A stretch of DNA of 64,000 nucleotides, from contig JAFKAC010000008.1 in NCBI GenBank assembly GCA_025766275.1, forward strand, positions 372,001-436,000. The letters are read 5' to 3'. Shown piece after piece: positions 24,877 to 36,478 of the stretch. The DNA is from Lactarius indigo (taxonomy: Eukaryota > Basidiomycota > Agaricomycetes > Russulales > Russulaceae). The notes beneath the pieces were generated by a model. That model made no database searches and was not told the origin of the DNA. It worked only from the letters and a program-made list of their open reading frames with translations. Each line of letters starts with the position of its first letter. The first letter of the stretch is position 1. Both the position numbers and the translations under genes were made by a program.

Positions 24877-25724
24877 ATGGCATCCCCCCCACAACCCCAG
24901 CAGCAGACAATGCAGGCCCAAGTACCGCAGCAAATATTGCCGCGTCCGGATCCAATAATGCAGGCAGTAATTGAGGCAGATTTTCGCCCCGTCGACCTCA
25001 CTCTGGACTCCACCAACGTGGCTGCGCTGTGTGCGGTGCACTCTCGCGAAAAGTGTGATGAATGCGACGTGGATTATACCCAGCTGAACCGCCTATCAAA
25101 AGTCCTCGCTGCCAACCCCACACTACTTTGCCCACCTCCGCCAAACGTAGTCAATCAAAAGCTGTCTCAGATCATTAATCAGACAAAGGAAGAAGGAAAT
25201 GTACGTGCCTTTGTGCCACATCAGCTTTTGTCTAAGTACGCGTTCAGGCCCTTTTCCGAACACACCAATGGGAGAAAGCCATCGGTCGCTATACCCAAGC
25301 AGCGGGTTTCGCGACTCAACGCGCGCCTTGGGAGGCACAGCAATTTATGCGGGAAGAACTTTCGACCGTCCTCTCCAACCGCTCTGCGGCCTATTTCGAG
25401 CATGGTGAACTTGTATCCGCGCTCACAGATGCTGAGGCGGTGATCCAGCTCAAAAAGCCCTGGTCAAAGGGTCACTTCCGCAAAGCCAAGGCACTCATCG
25501 CACTTGGATACTTACCCCAGGCAAAGGAGGCCGTTCAATACGGACTGCAGTTCGACCCCACCAACGTGGTAGGCCATGTGCTTCTGTTAGGGTCATTCAG
25601 GTTCTGATGTTGTTACCCACAGGAAATGATGGGTGTACTTCAGGACATAGAACTCGTCTTGCGTAGCTATGCAGACCAACCTCGCCCAGACAATGCGCCG
25701 AACGCAACGGGAAATGCTGCATGA
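24877..25724 (+). CDS. SEC72: Translocation protein SEC72 with TPR repeats
   Basis: A 248-aa protein on exons 24877-25200, 25248-25568 and 25623-25724. After a Gln/Pro-rich start it carries the typical N-terminal segment CAVHSREKCDECDVDYTQLN, then LFRTHQWEKAIGRYTQAAGF and further TPR helices (LSNRSAAYFEHGELVSALTD, HFRKAKALIALGYLPQA). Fungal SEC72 is a subunit of the SEC62/SEC63 complex at the ER membrane and binds cytosolic Hsp70 through its TPRs for post-translational import. No membrane segment is seen, as expected for a peripheral subunit. Confidence 0.88.
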
Positions 25725-26122
25725 TGTATATTCTTTTATACCCTGCATATTCCTTAATTTATCGCATCATGCTGCATCGGCTGCGTGTCAATGAACCCGG
25801 CCGACGACCTGTTGGCGTATCGCAGCGCATACACTGTACTGAGTCCCCCATTCTTGATTCATCCACCCACCCCTTTGTATTCCCTTGGTTGAACTGAATG
25901 GATACTACGGCATTTTATGCCAATTTGCATGTAGGAGCACGAAGGGGAGCGGCGTGGTTCGGTGATTCGGAAGTAGTATTATAATCTACAAATCTGACCG
26001 CACCTGGTCATAATACAGACAACATAGTACTAGTGGTCAAAAAAGGTCGAGCAAGGAAGTAACGCAACTGAATCCATCCTCAGTCGATAGATGAAGCGTA
26101 CCGCGAAACCTTCGTAGGTACT
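25725..26122. other. Convergent intergenic region
   Basis: This lies between the stops of SEC72 (+) and the APP1-type gene (-). It is presumably 3' untranslated and terminator sequence for both. Nothing else is seen. Confidence 0.5.
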
Positions 26123-28310
26123 TTACCCTATGACTTGAAACGCTTCAACGCACTCCTGAGGCTCACGGAAGACACGGATCGCAGTGCTAGCCGGTATCTC
26201 TGTGCACGCCTTCCAAAGGCGTATCTGTAAGTTCAAACGTTGCCTATCCGACTCGGAATTTGGCGTGCGAGCAATCAGCATAGAGGCTGCAAGGGGCTGT
26301 GACATGGCGTCGCTCCCTGGCTCTGAGGACGGAGGATCCACATAGAATTTTGGTCCGGCTCCGTTTGTAGAAATGGGGTCATCCGGTGATAGAGATGATG
26401 CCCGAGATACTGCAGGGGATTGAGGGAGTAGCGGAGCGCTCATGGACTTAGGCGACCACCGCGCTCCTCGGGACGCTGGGGCATTCGAGGAACCCTTCCT
26501 CTTAGCTTGTAGATCCTGCGCAGTTATTGTGCCATCTCGAACGTAATTACCAGTGGGATCCTCAATACCATCTCCCCCGTCATCGTATATGTTCACGTCA
26601 CGAATAAAGATGCAAAGGATCTGCTGCGAGTACTCTTTTGCAACGTTAGCATAGAGTTCAAGGTCCTGTTCGCCTGAATCCCCAATGAGAATAAAGCCCG
26701 AATCAGGAAACGACTTGAGGACTTCAACAACGCCATCGCGCTTCCGATCCGCAGGCGCAGACAACAGGCCACTGAACAGTGAACGCGTTCCGTACGACCG
26801 CAAGCGAACTGAGCCAGTAGGTAACTGAGCGAGCTGGAAGAAGTCGCTAATGACGGGAAGAAGCTCGAAAGGACCGTTTGACTATGACATATTCAACTTT
26901 CGAACAAAGACAGGTAGAGCTGACTAGAAGCTCACCACATAGTGAAATCGCACGCCTCGGCTCCACATCTTACTATACCACTCTCCTATCCCGGGTATCA
27001 CACTTTCTTGCAGATCCTTGACGAAGACGTTGTGAAACACGGTCCGCGCACCACGAGTCACACCGGACATTTTCACCGTATCATCGATGTCCGAAATGAC
27101 GCGTATCGGACAATGCGTGAGGGGGACGCGTTCACGTGTCGTTGCAGTTGGTATATATAACGAAGGAGAGGGTGGCTCAAGACGATAGGGCTCGTTCGGC
27201 GCCTGCGTTGGAGGGGGTGGCAGAAGGTCCACAGTAACAAAGAAATCATGTTCATGATTCGTATCGACAGACGTTATTGATGCGCCTTGTGGGTGATTAC
27301 GGAGGGTATTCCAAGGAATGGAAATGCGGATTTTAAATGCCCCATTTATATCGGTGGTGGTCGATTCCTCAGCAAGGGGTTTTTCGAAGCGCGCCAACTC
27401 ACTCTCGGCTTCAGTCAAACCCAAGTGGGGACGCACGGAAACCACCAATGTGCGATTTGAAAGGACGCCAACCCAGAATGGGTGTAGACGTGTCTCGAGA
27501 TTTGAGTGCCAACGCGCAATATCTCCATTCGCCTGGGTTTTAAGGAGTCGAACTGAAGGTAATTCAGGGGATGATGTCAAAGATGGCGACGAAGGCCGAC
27601 TTGGGGTCGGGGTTGAGGCTGTGCCTAAGGAAAATTCGTATTGTGAATGACGCAAGGCCTGCTTCTCCAACTCCGGGGTGATTTCATCAGGCCTTGGAGG
27701 AAGATCTATCCCCTCAAGCAAGTTCTCTGTGGACTTGGACAAAGGTTGGCTCCCACCAGGGAGGTCGTCCTCAGAATCGTTCTGGTCTGGTAACTTCGGC
27801 AAGTACGCAAACTCTGTTTGAGCGAGCGGTCAGTTCCACGTCGTCAAGAGAGAAGAAAGAGCGAACCAACTTTTAGCCAGCCTCAGGAGTGTTCGCTGGG
27901 AACGTGACAGTCCGCCGGAAGTCTTGTGTTTGACTACGTACCCAGAAACGAAGATTTCGATGTCATATGGTCCACCTGTGGGCTAATATGAGTGAGTTCT
28001 TCTCGAAAACCAAGCAGTCGTGCGCACCTGGGTGATTTGATGGGTTAAGGTATCTCTTCGACGCCCAACCCGGAAGAAGCACGACCTTCTCCGTGGTCGC
28101 TACATCATCTGACTCACTGTTGGACCTCTTCGCTAATATCTGAGTCCAGCTCGGCCTCTTCGTGGCGCCATCGGGAAATCCATTTTCGTTGGGCAGGGGG
28201 TCACTGCGCGTTAGCCGGAGGTCGCGTTGTTGGACGAGATAATCTTTGATGGGAGCGAGGCGTGCAGCGGCGAATGTCCTCCATGAGCGCCCTCCCATGT
28301 CTTGGGCCAT
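26123..28310 (-). CDS. APP1-type phosphatidate phosphatase (DUF2183)
   Basis: A 674-aa protein on exons 28310-28028, 27975-27871, 27813-26936 and 26881-26123. The catalytic HAD-type motif DIDDTVK lies near residue 380 in VISDIDDTVKMSG, followed by FHNVFVKDL, GIGEWYSKM and the junction FHYVSNGPFELLP. IGDSGEQDLELY then supplies the second acidic motif. APP1 dephosphorylates phosphatidate to diacylglycerol at endocytic/actin sites in yeast (family knowledge). The segment GGPYDIEIFVSGYVVKHK matches fungal APP1 homologues. The C-terminal part is Ser/Pro-rich and probably disordered. The second intron uses a GTTGGT donor. Confidence 0.88.
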
Positions 28311-28749
28311 AACAAAGGTGGTCGGTTCTCGGAAATTTTGTTCGGTTCACGGTCCGTCGCTTTTCGTCGGTCAAGGGAGGAAATGGGTTGGCGACCACGG
28401 GGCCCGGGGGATGTGAAATAAAGGCGATGCCTAGATCGATCGTTGGGTTTCGGATGGCTCGGGGCCGTTGCGTTGATGTTGATGCACGTTGATGATCTAA
28501 CCACGACTCACAACTACCACAACCATCACTCGATCTGTTGGGAGGCGTGGGCGTCTCGTCTGTGCCTTGCCTCATAATAGCCACTGGTCCTGGCACGGTG
28601 GCACGGCACCTTGTGGCTTTGACCGATTTGGGCTGCCTATTCGCCTGCAGGCCGGTCCCCAATCTCGCCTCAAGGTACTCGTCCGATGCAAAACGGGAAC
28701 TTGAATAATGATATGTAAACAACAAAGCGAAAAAAAATGATGCTACATG
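28311..28749. other. Intergenic stretch between two minus-strand genes
   Basis: A 174-codon minus-strand frame at 28201-28725 overlaps the APP1 start in another frame. Its composition is irregular and I do not support it. No other feature is seen. Confidence 0.45.
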
Positions 28750-30896
28750 TTATGAACTGTCCGAGTCGCTCCCGGGAGATGGAAGATCCCACTCTAAGAC
28801 CGAACGTCCCGTCCCCTCGGTCAACGCGAGGGAGGCGATTACATCAGAGAACCAAATATCGGACAGTGTCGGCGATGGTAACAGAGGCGAATTAGAAAAC
28901 GCAAACGCCGAGCCACGCACACTGCCACCTCTAGCGACCGCCTGTACTACCACATTCATTGTTGCCGTCGCGGAAGGGCACGTTTGAATCCGAGGCAGCG
29001 CAACTCGCTGCAGCAAAGGCGAAGTATCAGTTTCTTCTTCTTCGGGGATCGGGGATAAACCGTGTAGCTCCTCTACTGGGCTGTTCGCATCTAGGTCTGT
29101 AGGGACCGGGGCCGCGGATATCTGGGCCCTCCGACACATGTTGCCCCCAGAAAGTGTTTGCAGCTCCGTGCGGAGTCGATCCTCTACATCCTCGCCACAG
29201 ATCCGCGCCGCTTCCGCCGCCTTGTACTTGAGTGTCATTGCCTCCAGGCGAAGTTCCAGCGCACGCATTGAGACCGGTGCGAAATTGTGTACTGAATTGT
29301 TGACCCTCGAAAGTTGCGCGGGAATCTACGTCCTTGTCGCCGGAAGATTGCAATTGCCAATGCTCATCATAATCCATGACAAGCGTGTCGATAGACCCCA
29401 CGTCCGACGCGGAATCGGCGTCAATGACTTCCTGAACGTCGTCTCGAGTGAGAGGTGACTTCGTCAGCGCGTCGGTATATTGATCAAGTTCTTGGCGAAG
29501 TTGGTGGATTGTGCCTTCCGCATTATCCAGCCGTTCTTGTGCCTCGTGAAGTTCCTCCTCCAAAGCGTAACCTCTGTCAATGGTCATGCCTAATTCATCC
29601 CGTAAATCCCCATTCTCGGCATCCGTGGTCCTGAGTCGGTGGCGTGCTGCTGAGGCCTCCGCCTCGAGGTGAATGATCCGATTTGTGGAAACGACGGCAT
29701 TTTGCTGGGCGCCTTCGAGCTCGGCGCGCAACTCCAAAATCTCGACTTCCGAGGCCTCGAGTTTTTCCTGGATATCGTTGAATGCGGCTTCACGATGCCG
29801 GTCCCATGTTCCAGAAGCAGTAAGGTCTTCGATCTTTTCCCGAAGGTCCTGAATGAGGGCGTCCTTGCACTGTGTGATGGTGTCGTAATTCTCCTCGAGG
29901 TCGTCATTGAAGGTGCGCGACTCGTCTAGAAGTGAGTGGAGAAGAACTGATTGTGCCTCGAGGCAATCGATCTCAGACCGGCATGTTTCCACAGCTGCCT
30001 GTAATGCCTCGATAGTTCTTCGATCTTGCCTCGCAGCGTCCTCTAGCGACACCACGCGAGACCGGGCCTGAACCGAAGAGGCCTCGAAATTCCGTACGAG
30101 ACGCCGCTCTTCCTCCTTGGCTATTTGCAACTCCTCGGTGAGGCGGTGTGCGCGCTCAATGTCAACCTCCAGATCTCGGATGCGGCGCTGGTCCCGCTCG
30201 GAAGCGGCCCGTAATTGTGAGACGAGATGTTCCATGTCTTCCGCATCTTGCAACCCCTGATGACAATTTCGACAGTGATTTGCCTTCGTATTCTCGTCAA
30301 AGAATGCCTGGATGCCAGTTTCGGCCCAGTCGACCGGGGTAGTAGGCCAAGAAGTGGAGTCTGGTGAAAGTCCTAGCGATGTATCTTCTTCTGAGACCTC
30401 CGTTAATGCCTCCAGACCGACGGTAGCCTGTACTAGCGCGTCCAGGATGTCACCGTGAGAAACGCCATCGAGGTCAAGAGACTGCAAATTACTTGTGGGA
30501 GCTGGGTGCGAGACCTCTTGCGATTCCTTCTCAAGTTCGGCTATGCGGCCAAGATGTACGACGCTCTCCTCGCGTGCTTCTGCCAGTTGGGTCTTCAGCA
30601 CTTCCGACTCGCGCTTCACATCTTCTAGCTCTCGGCGTTGCGCAGCTGACCCCCCTACGTATGTCGCGTAGCTTCATACGCAGCTGCTCGAGCTTGCGTT
30701 CTTGTAGTTGGTAGGCACGTGCGTCGGCATGCGCATTGGCACGGGCGTTGGTTAAGCGACGCTCAGTTGTTTCGAGCTGCGCTTTGAGGGCCATGTTCTG
30801 CTCGTGAAGAGTGGATACTTGTTGGTCACGGGCACGAAGAACACAGTCAAATTCGCGAACAGGCCGCATAGTGGTGCGACGGGGGCGGAAAGTCAT
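28750..30896 (-). CDS. Long coiled-coil protein, function unknown (two apparent frame breaks)
   Basis: Starting at ATG 30896 (MTFRPRRTTMRPVREFD), the protein is almost entirely heptad-like coiled coil for about 600 residues (for example QLETTERRLTNARANAHADA, IEDLTASGTWDRHREAAFND). It ends in an acidic Ser/Pro tail (LPSPGSDSDSS). Two places need a frame change with no usable intron. At the C6 tract 30650-30655 (G6 on the coding strand), removing one G would read LRDIRRGSAAQRRELEDVKR. Near 29315, DVDSRA should continue as QLSRVNNSVHNFAPVSMRAL. A CxNC-type motif (HCRNCHQG) sits near the first third. I do not recognise the family. It may be a structural or scaffold protein. It is divergent from TPT1. 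Confidence 0.55.
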
Positions 30897-31640
30897 GCTC
30901 GGAATTACTCCGAAAGAGCCCTTGGTGTATGACGAGTCGAAATGCAAATGCGTACTGGATATGAGAGTGGTTTGGAGGGTAGTGGGAAGGGGAGGGAGCT
31001 GGGTTTACGTCAACGTTCGGAAAGCGTTTGACTTGATATGGGGAGACATACCAAAGTCCGTACCCGGAGTTTCGAAGGAAGTAAGGAGGGCGATAACGGA
31101 GGTACAAGAGCTGTGGGTGAGAAAAGACGCCCGCCTTGTGCCAGTGATATATGTTTGCACGGCGCCTCATGGCTAACGCAAGGCGTATCATGACCTTGAC
31201 ACGTGAACAAGGGGAACCAAGAAAGGCCAGTATCGTGAATGATATTTCCACAGGAAGGCTGGGCTCCATGGTGGCTGAGACATGGCATAAGCCATCAAGT
31301 CAGAAATTCTTCGCTGGATGTGGCTATGACCATTGTTCAAATCAGAGACTTCGCTGCAAGATATCAGGGGGCGAACAGTGACTGCGCCGATATCAAATTA
31401 GAAGACGCAAAGCCCTTGGAATAATCACAATTGAGGTACTAAACGGCTCGATGCCAGTCAGGGACCCGAGAAGGAATTGCCAACGCCAGTAGTAAACCCG
31501 GGCAAGTCACGGAAACAGAAGAGATTGACAGCGCCGGTGTACACCCGGTCATGCTTCCGCAAGCGTCCGTGCGGGCAATGACTCACACGCCAAAACAAGC
31601 ATTCCTTTCATTCCATCGCGTCCATCCAATAATCTCTCGC
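30897..31640. promoter_or_regulatory. Region between divergent coiled-coil gene and TPT1
   Basis: A 744-bp gap between divergent starts. Frames on both strands are present, but none has recognisable domains. In-frame upstream codons of TPT1 (from about 31551) could extend its N-terminus. Confidence 0.45.
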
Positions 31641-32613
31641 ATGAGCAACCCCCCAAAGCAGAAAGCCTCGCGACCCCCACCCAGTGGAGGCGGACGGAAG
31701 CCGCTCCGTGGTCTCCCGAAAGACTCACCGGAAGTCCGCATATCAAAGACGCTCTCTTGGGTTCTACGTCATGGTGCAAAATCGGAAGGTCTATTCATGC
31801 GTTCTGATGGATATGTTCGTGTCAATGATCTCGTATGTTCACGCCCCGGTGCTAGTATGTTGGGGCTTCGATAACATGACACGTGAAGCTAGCCTTGCCT
31901 AGGTTATCTTCGCCCGCCCAGCTCGACCTTGCCACTCTGCAGCGCTTAGTAGAGAACGATTCCAAGAGTCGTTACATGTTACACAAAGGTCCAGATGAGG
32001 CAGCACCCACGGCAGGTGATATCTGGTGGATTCGCGCAAACCAAGGCCATTCATTGAAGGTCGAGATACATTCCCAATCCTAAGACTCGACCACTGACCA
32101 TTAACCTAGGCCATCAAACTTGACCTTAAGCCAATCTTATCCGCTACAGATATTCCCATGGGGGTGCATGGGACGAACAGGAAAGCATGGGAGTCAATAT
32201 GTCAGTTTCGACTTGCCCAGGGTTGTAGAAACTCTACTGACTGTTACGATCAGCTACCCAGGGTCTCTCACGGATGGGGCGGAATCATATACATCTAGCC
32301 CAGGGCATCCCTGGAGACGGGGTCATAAGCGGTCTGTCCTACCCCCTCCACATCGATCACAATCCTCAACCATAGCACAGGCATGCGCAACTCTGCACAG
32401 GTGTTAATATATATTGATGTGCAGAAGGCCCTTGACGCAGGAATCACGTTCTCTCTCTCAGAGAATGGGGTTGTCCTTACTGAAGGTGACGAGCGTGGTT
32501 TTCTTTCTCCTGAGTATTTCCTTCGAGTAGAGGACCGTCAGAGTGGCCCAATCCCGGGCTGGCCTCTATCTTCAACAGGAAAGCAATCCGAAGCAACGGA
32601 TATAATAAGTTAG
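31641..32613 (+). CDS. TPT1: tRNA 2'-phosphotransferase
   Basis: A 254-aa protein on five exons (31641-31832, 31889-32059, 32110-32200, 32254-32331, 32381-32613), all in phase. Family motifs are clear: SKTLSWVLRHGAK near the N-terminus, GDIWWIRANQGHS, the VHGTNRKAWESI core and GLSRMGRNHIHLAQG, which together form the NAD-binding catalytic site of the KptA/Tpt1 fold. It removes the splice-junction 2'-phosphate from ligated tRNA in the last step of tRNA splicing, transferring it to NAD. An upstream ATG in the same frame might add a short extension. I chose MSNPPKQ because the upstream sequence is unlike the family. Confidence 0.92.
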
Positions 32614-32929
32614 GTCGATAGCTCTACAGCAACTGAAATGTATTACGCTTTACTTATCTACGACGCTCCACTTATGCATGTGTAGTTTGTGGGATTAGTA
32701 TTGAGTGCTTATGTGTATCCGATCCTAGTCCGAGTCGTTTATCAGCCAGTCGTGGGTTTCGTGATTAGGGCGCGACTGCCCAACTGGTGGACGTCGCATG
32801 TTGGTGAAATCTCCACCGGTGTTGTCACTCGTCATAGCCTCAGGCCAGGGAAACCGATTGCTGTTTGGTGGTGGCTCGATAATCCTGTACGAAATTAGAA
32901 CTGGTTTCAGTGGTCCATACATCGAGCGC
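32614..32929. other. Convergent intergenic region
   Basis: This lies between the stops of TPT1 (+) and the RTC4-domain gene (-). No feature is seen beyond presumed 3' ends. Confidence 0.5.
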
Positions 32930-35670
32930 TCACTCAACACTAGAATCGCGGCCGGGATCTCGAGTTGAAGATAGGGAGAGGGGGTTATTGGGTCCAAGAC
33001 GTCGACCAACTGAGGCGGCGCGCTCGGGCAGCTGTCTGCGTGGCTTTGGTTTCGTTGTAGGGCGATCATGCACCATTTCTTGTATCTCCGCATCGCTTGA
33101 CCCCGACAATCCCACCGTGGTCCGGCTTGAGCGCAGCCCATAGCGTGGCGCTCCTACTGGGATGTGTTGTGGCTCACCTTCCGATTGCGACGTTGTATCG
33201 GCAACATAGATGACCTGAGCATCCACGTCGATTGGAGCGCTCATGCTACGACCGTCTGGCCTTCCCGGAGAGTTCGGTGAGACGATGGGTGCGACGCCCG
33301 CATTTATGGAAACGCGCTTCGAGCATCGGGTAGACCTTGGCTTTGAGTCCATGATGGTGGCCTGTGTTAATTGTGCGAGATTATATTCTAGAGTGCTCGA
33401 TCCAGGAGATGGAGAGATTGGTGCAGCCCGAGGGGGTGATCGGAGGGCGGAGTACCCCGTCGCGAAATTTGAAGAGGTACCCCTGGTCTCCTCGCGCGTA
33501 CCCATGACCCCACGTCTGTGGTCATCTGCCTCGCTTTCTGCGTCGGTGCGCGAACCTGCCTTCTTCCGCTTCATCTTGTGTCGCGTAGCGCTGGTCCCTT
33601 CGATGTCTGTTGTGGTGGTACTGTTGAGTTTCTTTGGGCGCTTCGTGCCCTTGTTCTTGCTCGATTTATCGTCTTCGGAATCCATGGAGTGAAATATAGC
33701 CTCCATTCGCTCCTCGTCGTCGAGCTGACGACGCCGTGCTCGCGCACGCTCAAGCACTATATCCTCGCCCGCTCCGACCTCAGGGCCTTCGCTGGTATCC
33801 GGAAACATGGCCACACCATATCCGGCACTCTCGCGCATCGTCCGCACAGCTTGAATTCTGTCCTGCCCAGTGTCTTCCATGATGAGGGCGAGAGCAACTT
33901 CAGGGACGAGGACGCGCTGTATGAAATCCTGGGGAGTGAGAGGAGCGACGGATCGTGCATCGAACGAGGACGGTGGAAACATATTGAAGAGCGTTTGATG
34001 CATGACCATCGAACCAAGTTCACCATAACTTGAACCTATCATTAGACTACAATAGTTAGCAAGACTGGTGCGCACTCACTATCCGGGTTGTGTCCTCTGG
34101 AAGCTCTCGAATTGACCTTTGACACTAGAGGCAGCCCGTGAGCCCATTTTCTGTACCTCCTTTATCACTGTTGTCCAATATATGTTCTCATCCCTTGCAT
34201 TGCCTTCGTCTTTGACTAGTTTTCCAAGGCTATCGCGCAGTTTCTCGACGCGATCCCTGACCTTCCCAAAGTCAATGTCCATTGGCCAACCTTTGGCTAT
34301 GGCCTCGGGTATTTGATGCGCCTCAAATCTATGACGCTTGCACAATGCAATGTATATGCCCATCGAAGCTTTGAGCCCACGAGGATTAGTCGGGCGCGGA
34401 TCTGGATAGGCCTTGCGCTTGGCAGCTTCAAGAAGAGAGCGATACAAGTGGGAGGGATTAGGGGGAAGCCTCTCATCGCAGAAAGGGCACAACAACGATG
34501 GATCCGCTGGTTCGCCAATCAAAACTTGAAAAAGATAGTCAGGATCAGGGTGATCAACATATTAGTCGGAAGTCGCTGACGAGAATCATCTCCAAATTCC
34601 TCCAGATCACCTGCGATTGTGTTGCCCCCATCGCCTAGGTGCCTCTGTTGAGTCGGAGTGATTCTTAGACAAGGAGATCGGATAGAGTTTTTCAGCGTTG
34701 TGGCCATCATGGGGAATGGCCGGAGCGGCGGCCGTTGTTTCGGCGTCTGATTGTCGCCGTCCTCATCAGTCTCGGAATCTGATGTACTGAGGCTCTTCGT
34801 TCCTCGAACACTGGACAGAGAGCTCCGCGGATGTAGATGAACAGGCGATGATAGTGGAGAAGGGATTGGGAACAGCGAAGACTCGGAGTGTTTTCGAGGC
34901 GTTGTCCTATCAGAAACGGTCTCACCGTGAACAAGTGAAGTGACACGGTCTGAAGGACCCCTGAGCCGAACTTTGCGTTTTGCCACCGCCTTTTGAGACG
35001 CCTGGACATGTGTTTTTGAATCCGATATGGATAGAGGATCTAATGTAGGAAATTTCTCGGGTCTACGGCCTTTTGAGTGCTTCGCACGAGGTGTGGCCTG
35101 ATTGTAGTCGCTCGAGTCGGATAATTGGATTTCCCGTCGTGGACGGACACGATTCAATGAGTGTGTATCACCAACGAACACACCCTCATCGGACGATGTC
35201 CCGGAAAGTCTAGAGTGTGTGGGAAGAATTCCATCTGAACTCGTTTGCTTTGGTACCTCTTGTGAAATATCGGATAGCTTGTTTCGGGCCATCGACACGC
35301 TCCCTTCCTTTGATAACTTCTTGAAGTTTGGATACTTCCTTTTCGGAGGGTAGCCGGGGAGGTAATTCAGCTCTTGTCCCCGAACAACGGCCTTCTTGGG
35401 CTGCCCCTTCATTGCTCTGCGTTTACCCTTGCATGGGGACGTCTCTTCAACGTCGTCAGACCTAGAGCCAGAAGAAAGAAAGTCCAATTCATCTTCATCG
35501 TCATCACCATCCGAAGATCCAATAATCCTTCCACGCATCACATTTCGTTTTGCATTAGGAGGCCTAATCTCGCCAGCCCCACTTTTGGAGGTGACAAACT
35601 GCGTGCTTCCCAAGTCGTCCCAGAGTTTTCCTGAGCCCGTCCCTGGTTCAGGACAGGTAGCGCGTAACAT
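32930..35670 (-). CDS. RTC4-domain protein (restriction of telomere capping 4-like)
   Basis: An 877-aa protein on exons 35670-34581, 34524-34080 and 34028-32930. The N-terminal ~360 residues are a disordered Ser/Arg/Asp-rich region. The conserved domain starts at LCPFCDERLPPNPSHLY, continues through IALCKRHRFEAHQIPEAIAK and, over the second intron, reads QPGYYGELGSMVMHQTLFNM, then PLTPQDFIQRVLVPEVALALI. That is the RTC4 domain. The C-terminal ~300 residues are again low-complexity with basic clusters that could serve as nuclear signals. In yeast RTC4 affects telomere capping; a molecular activity is not known to me. The protein is head-to-head with aconitase. Confidence 0.85.
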
Positions 35671-36478
35671 GCGCAACGAAGGTCCCTGTTCGACGGTAGT
35701 CGTTCAGTGCACGGGGAATTGACGGAAGTGTTGCTTCGAACGTTTGGCTTATGTAGAACGAAGACGGACTGTGGGACAAAAAACCATTCGCCTCAACTCT
35801 CTTCTGGGCCTCCTTCAACACAAGGGAGCAAGAGAAGTCAAAATAAACACATATCATCGAAAGATGAAGTTATAGCGCACTCAAAACCGTCGTATCCAAA
35901 GTGAACACCTTCAAGTTATGAGATGGTCTCTGCGTCAATTTCCACACTTTGTGGGCAAAATTAACGACGGGTCCACGCAGTATCGATGCACGTGAAGTTG
36001 TGAGTGGAGTGGAGGTGATCGCCGTGGAGCTCCACGCGACAGACAGACGCGTCCTTTAATCGGCTATCACGTGACCAACTTATCACGGACTTCCGTAAGT
36101 GGCCCTGCACCTGGAAAATTGGTTTTTCATCTTGCTTTAATTCCCAACAGAACACGAGTCTTGTCAGGGTTATCTCTCTAACGGTACAGTGTTGTTACAG
36201 GGAGGAGTATTCGTCATCCACAACCTAAAGCAAAAATATAGCCGTTATTATTAGTTCACAGAATTGGACCAAAGGGGCAATTCATCATGCTCTGCCGTAC
36301 AAACCAGGGCAAATTTCGGACAAAAGTGAGGCTCTTCACAACCAATTGAGAAACCGAGGGCTTGTGATTGGGTGCCGGTTTCCGGGCCGGAAAGGCTCGG
36401 GACCTTGGATCAAATAAAAGGGTGCGGTCACAGAAATCTCTTCGCCGCAAACCCTCACCAACCTCCGCATCTTCGGCG
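35671..36478. promoter_or_regulatory. Divergent upstream region of the RTC4 gene and ACO1
   Basis: An 808-bp gap between divergent starts. I see no third gene. The last ~60 bases before the ACO1 ATG are rich in C and T, as is common upstream of highly expressed fungal genes. Confidence 0.5.

Noticed and set aside
28201..28725. 174-codon minus-strand frame
   Set aside because: Overlaps the APP1 N-terminus in another frame, has no domain and no intron support.
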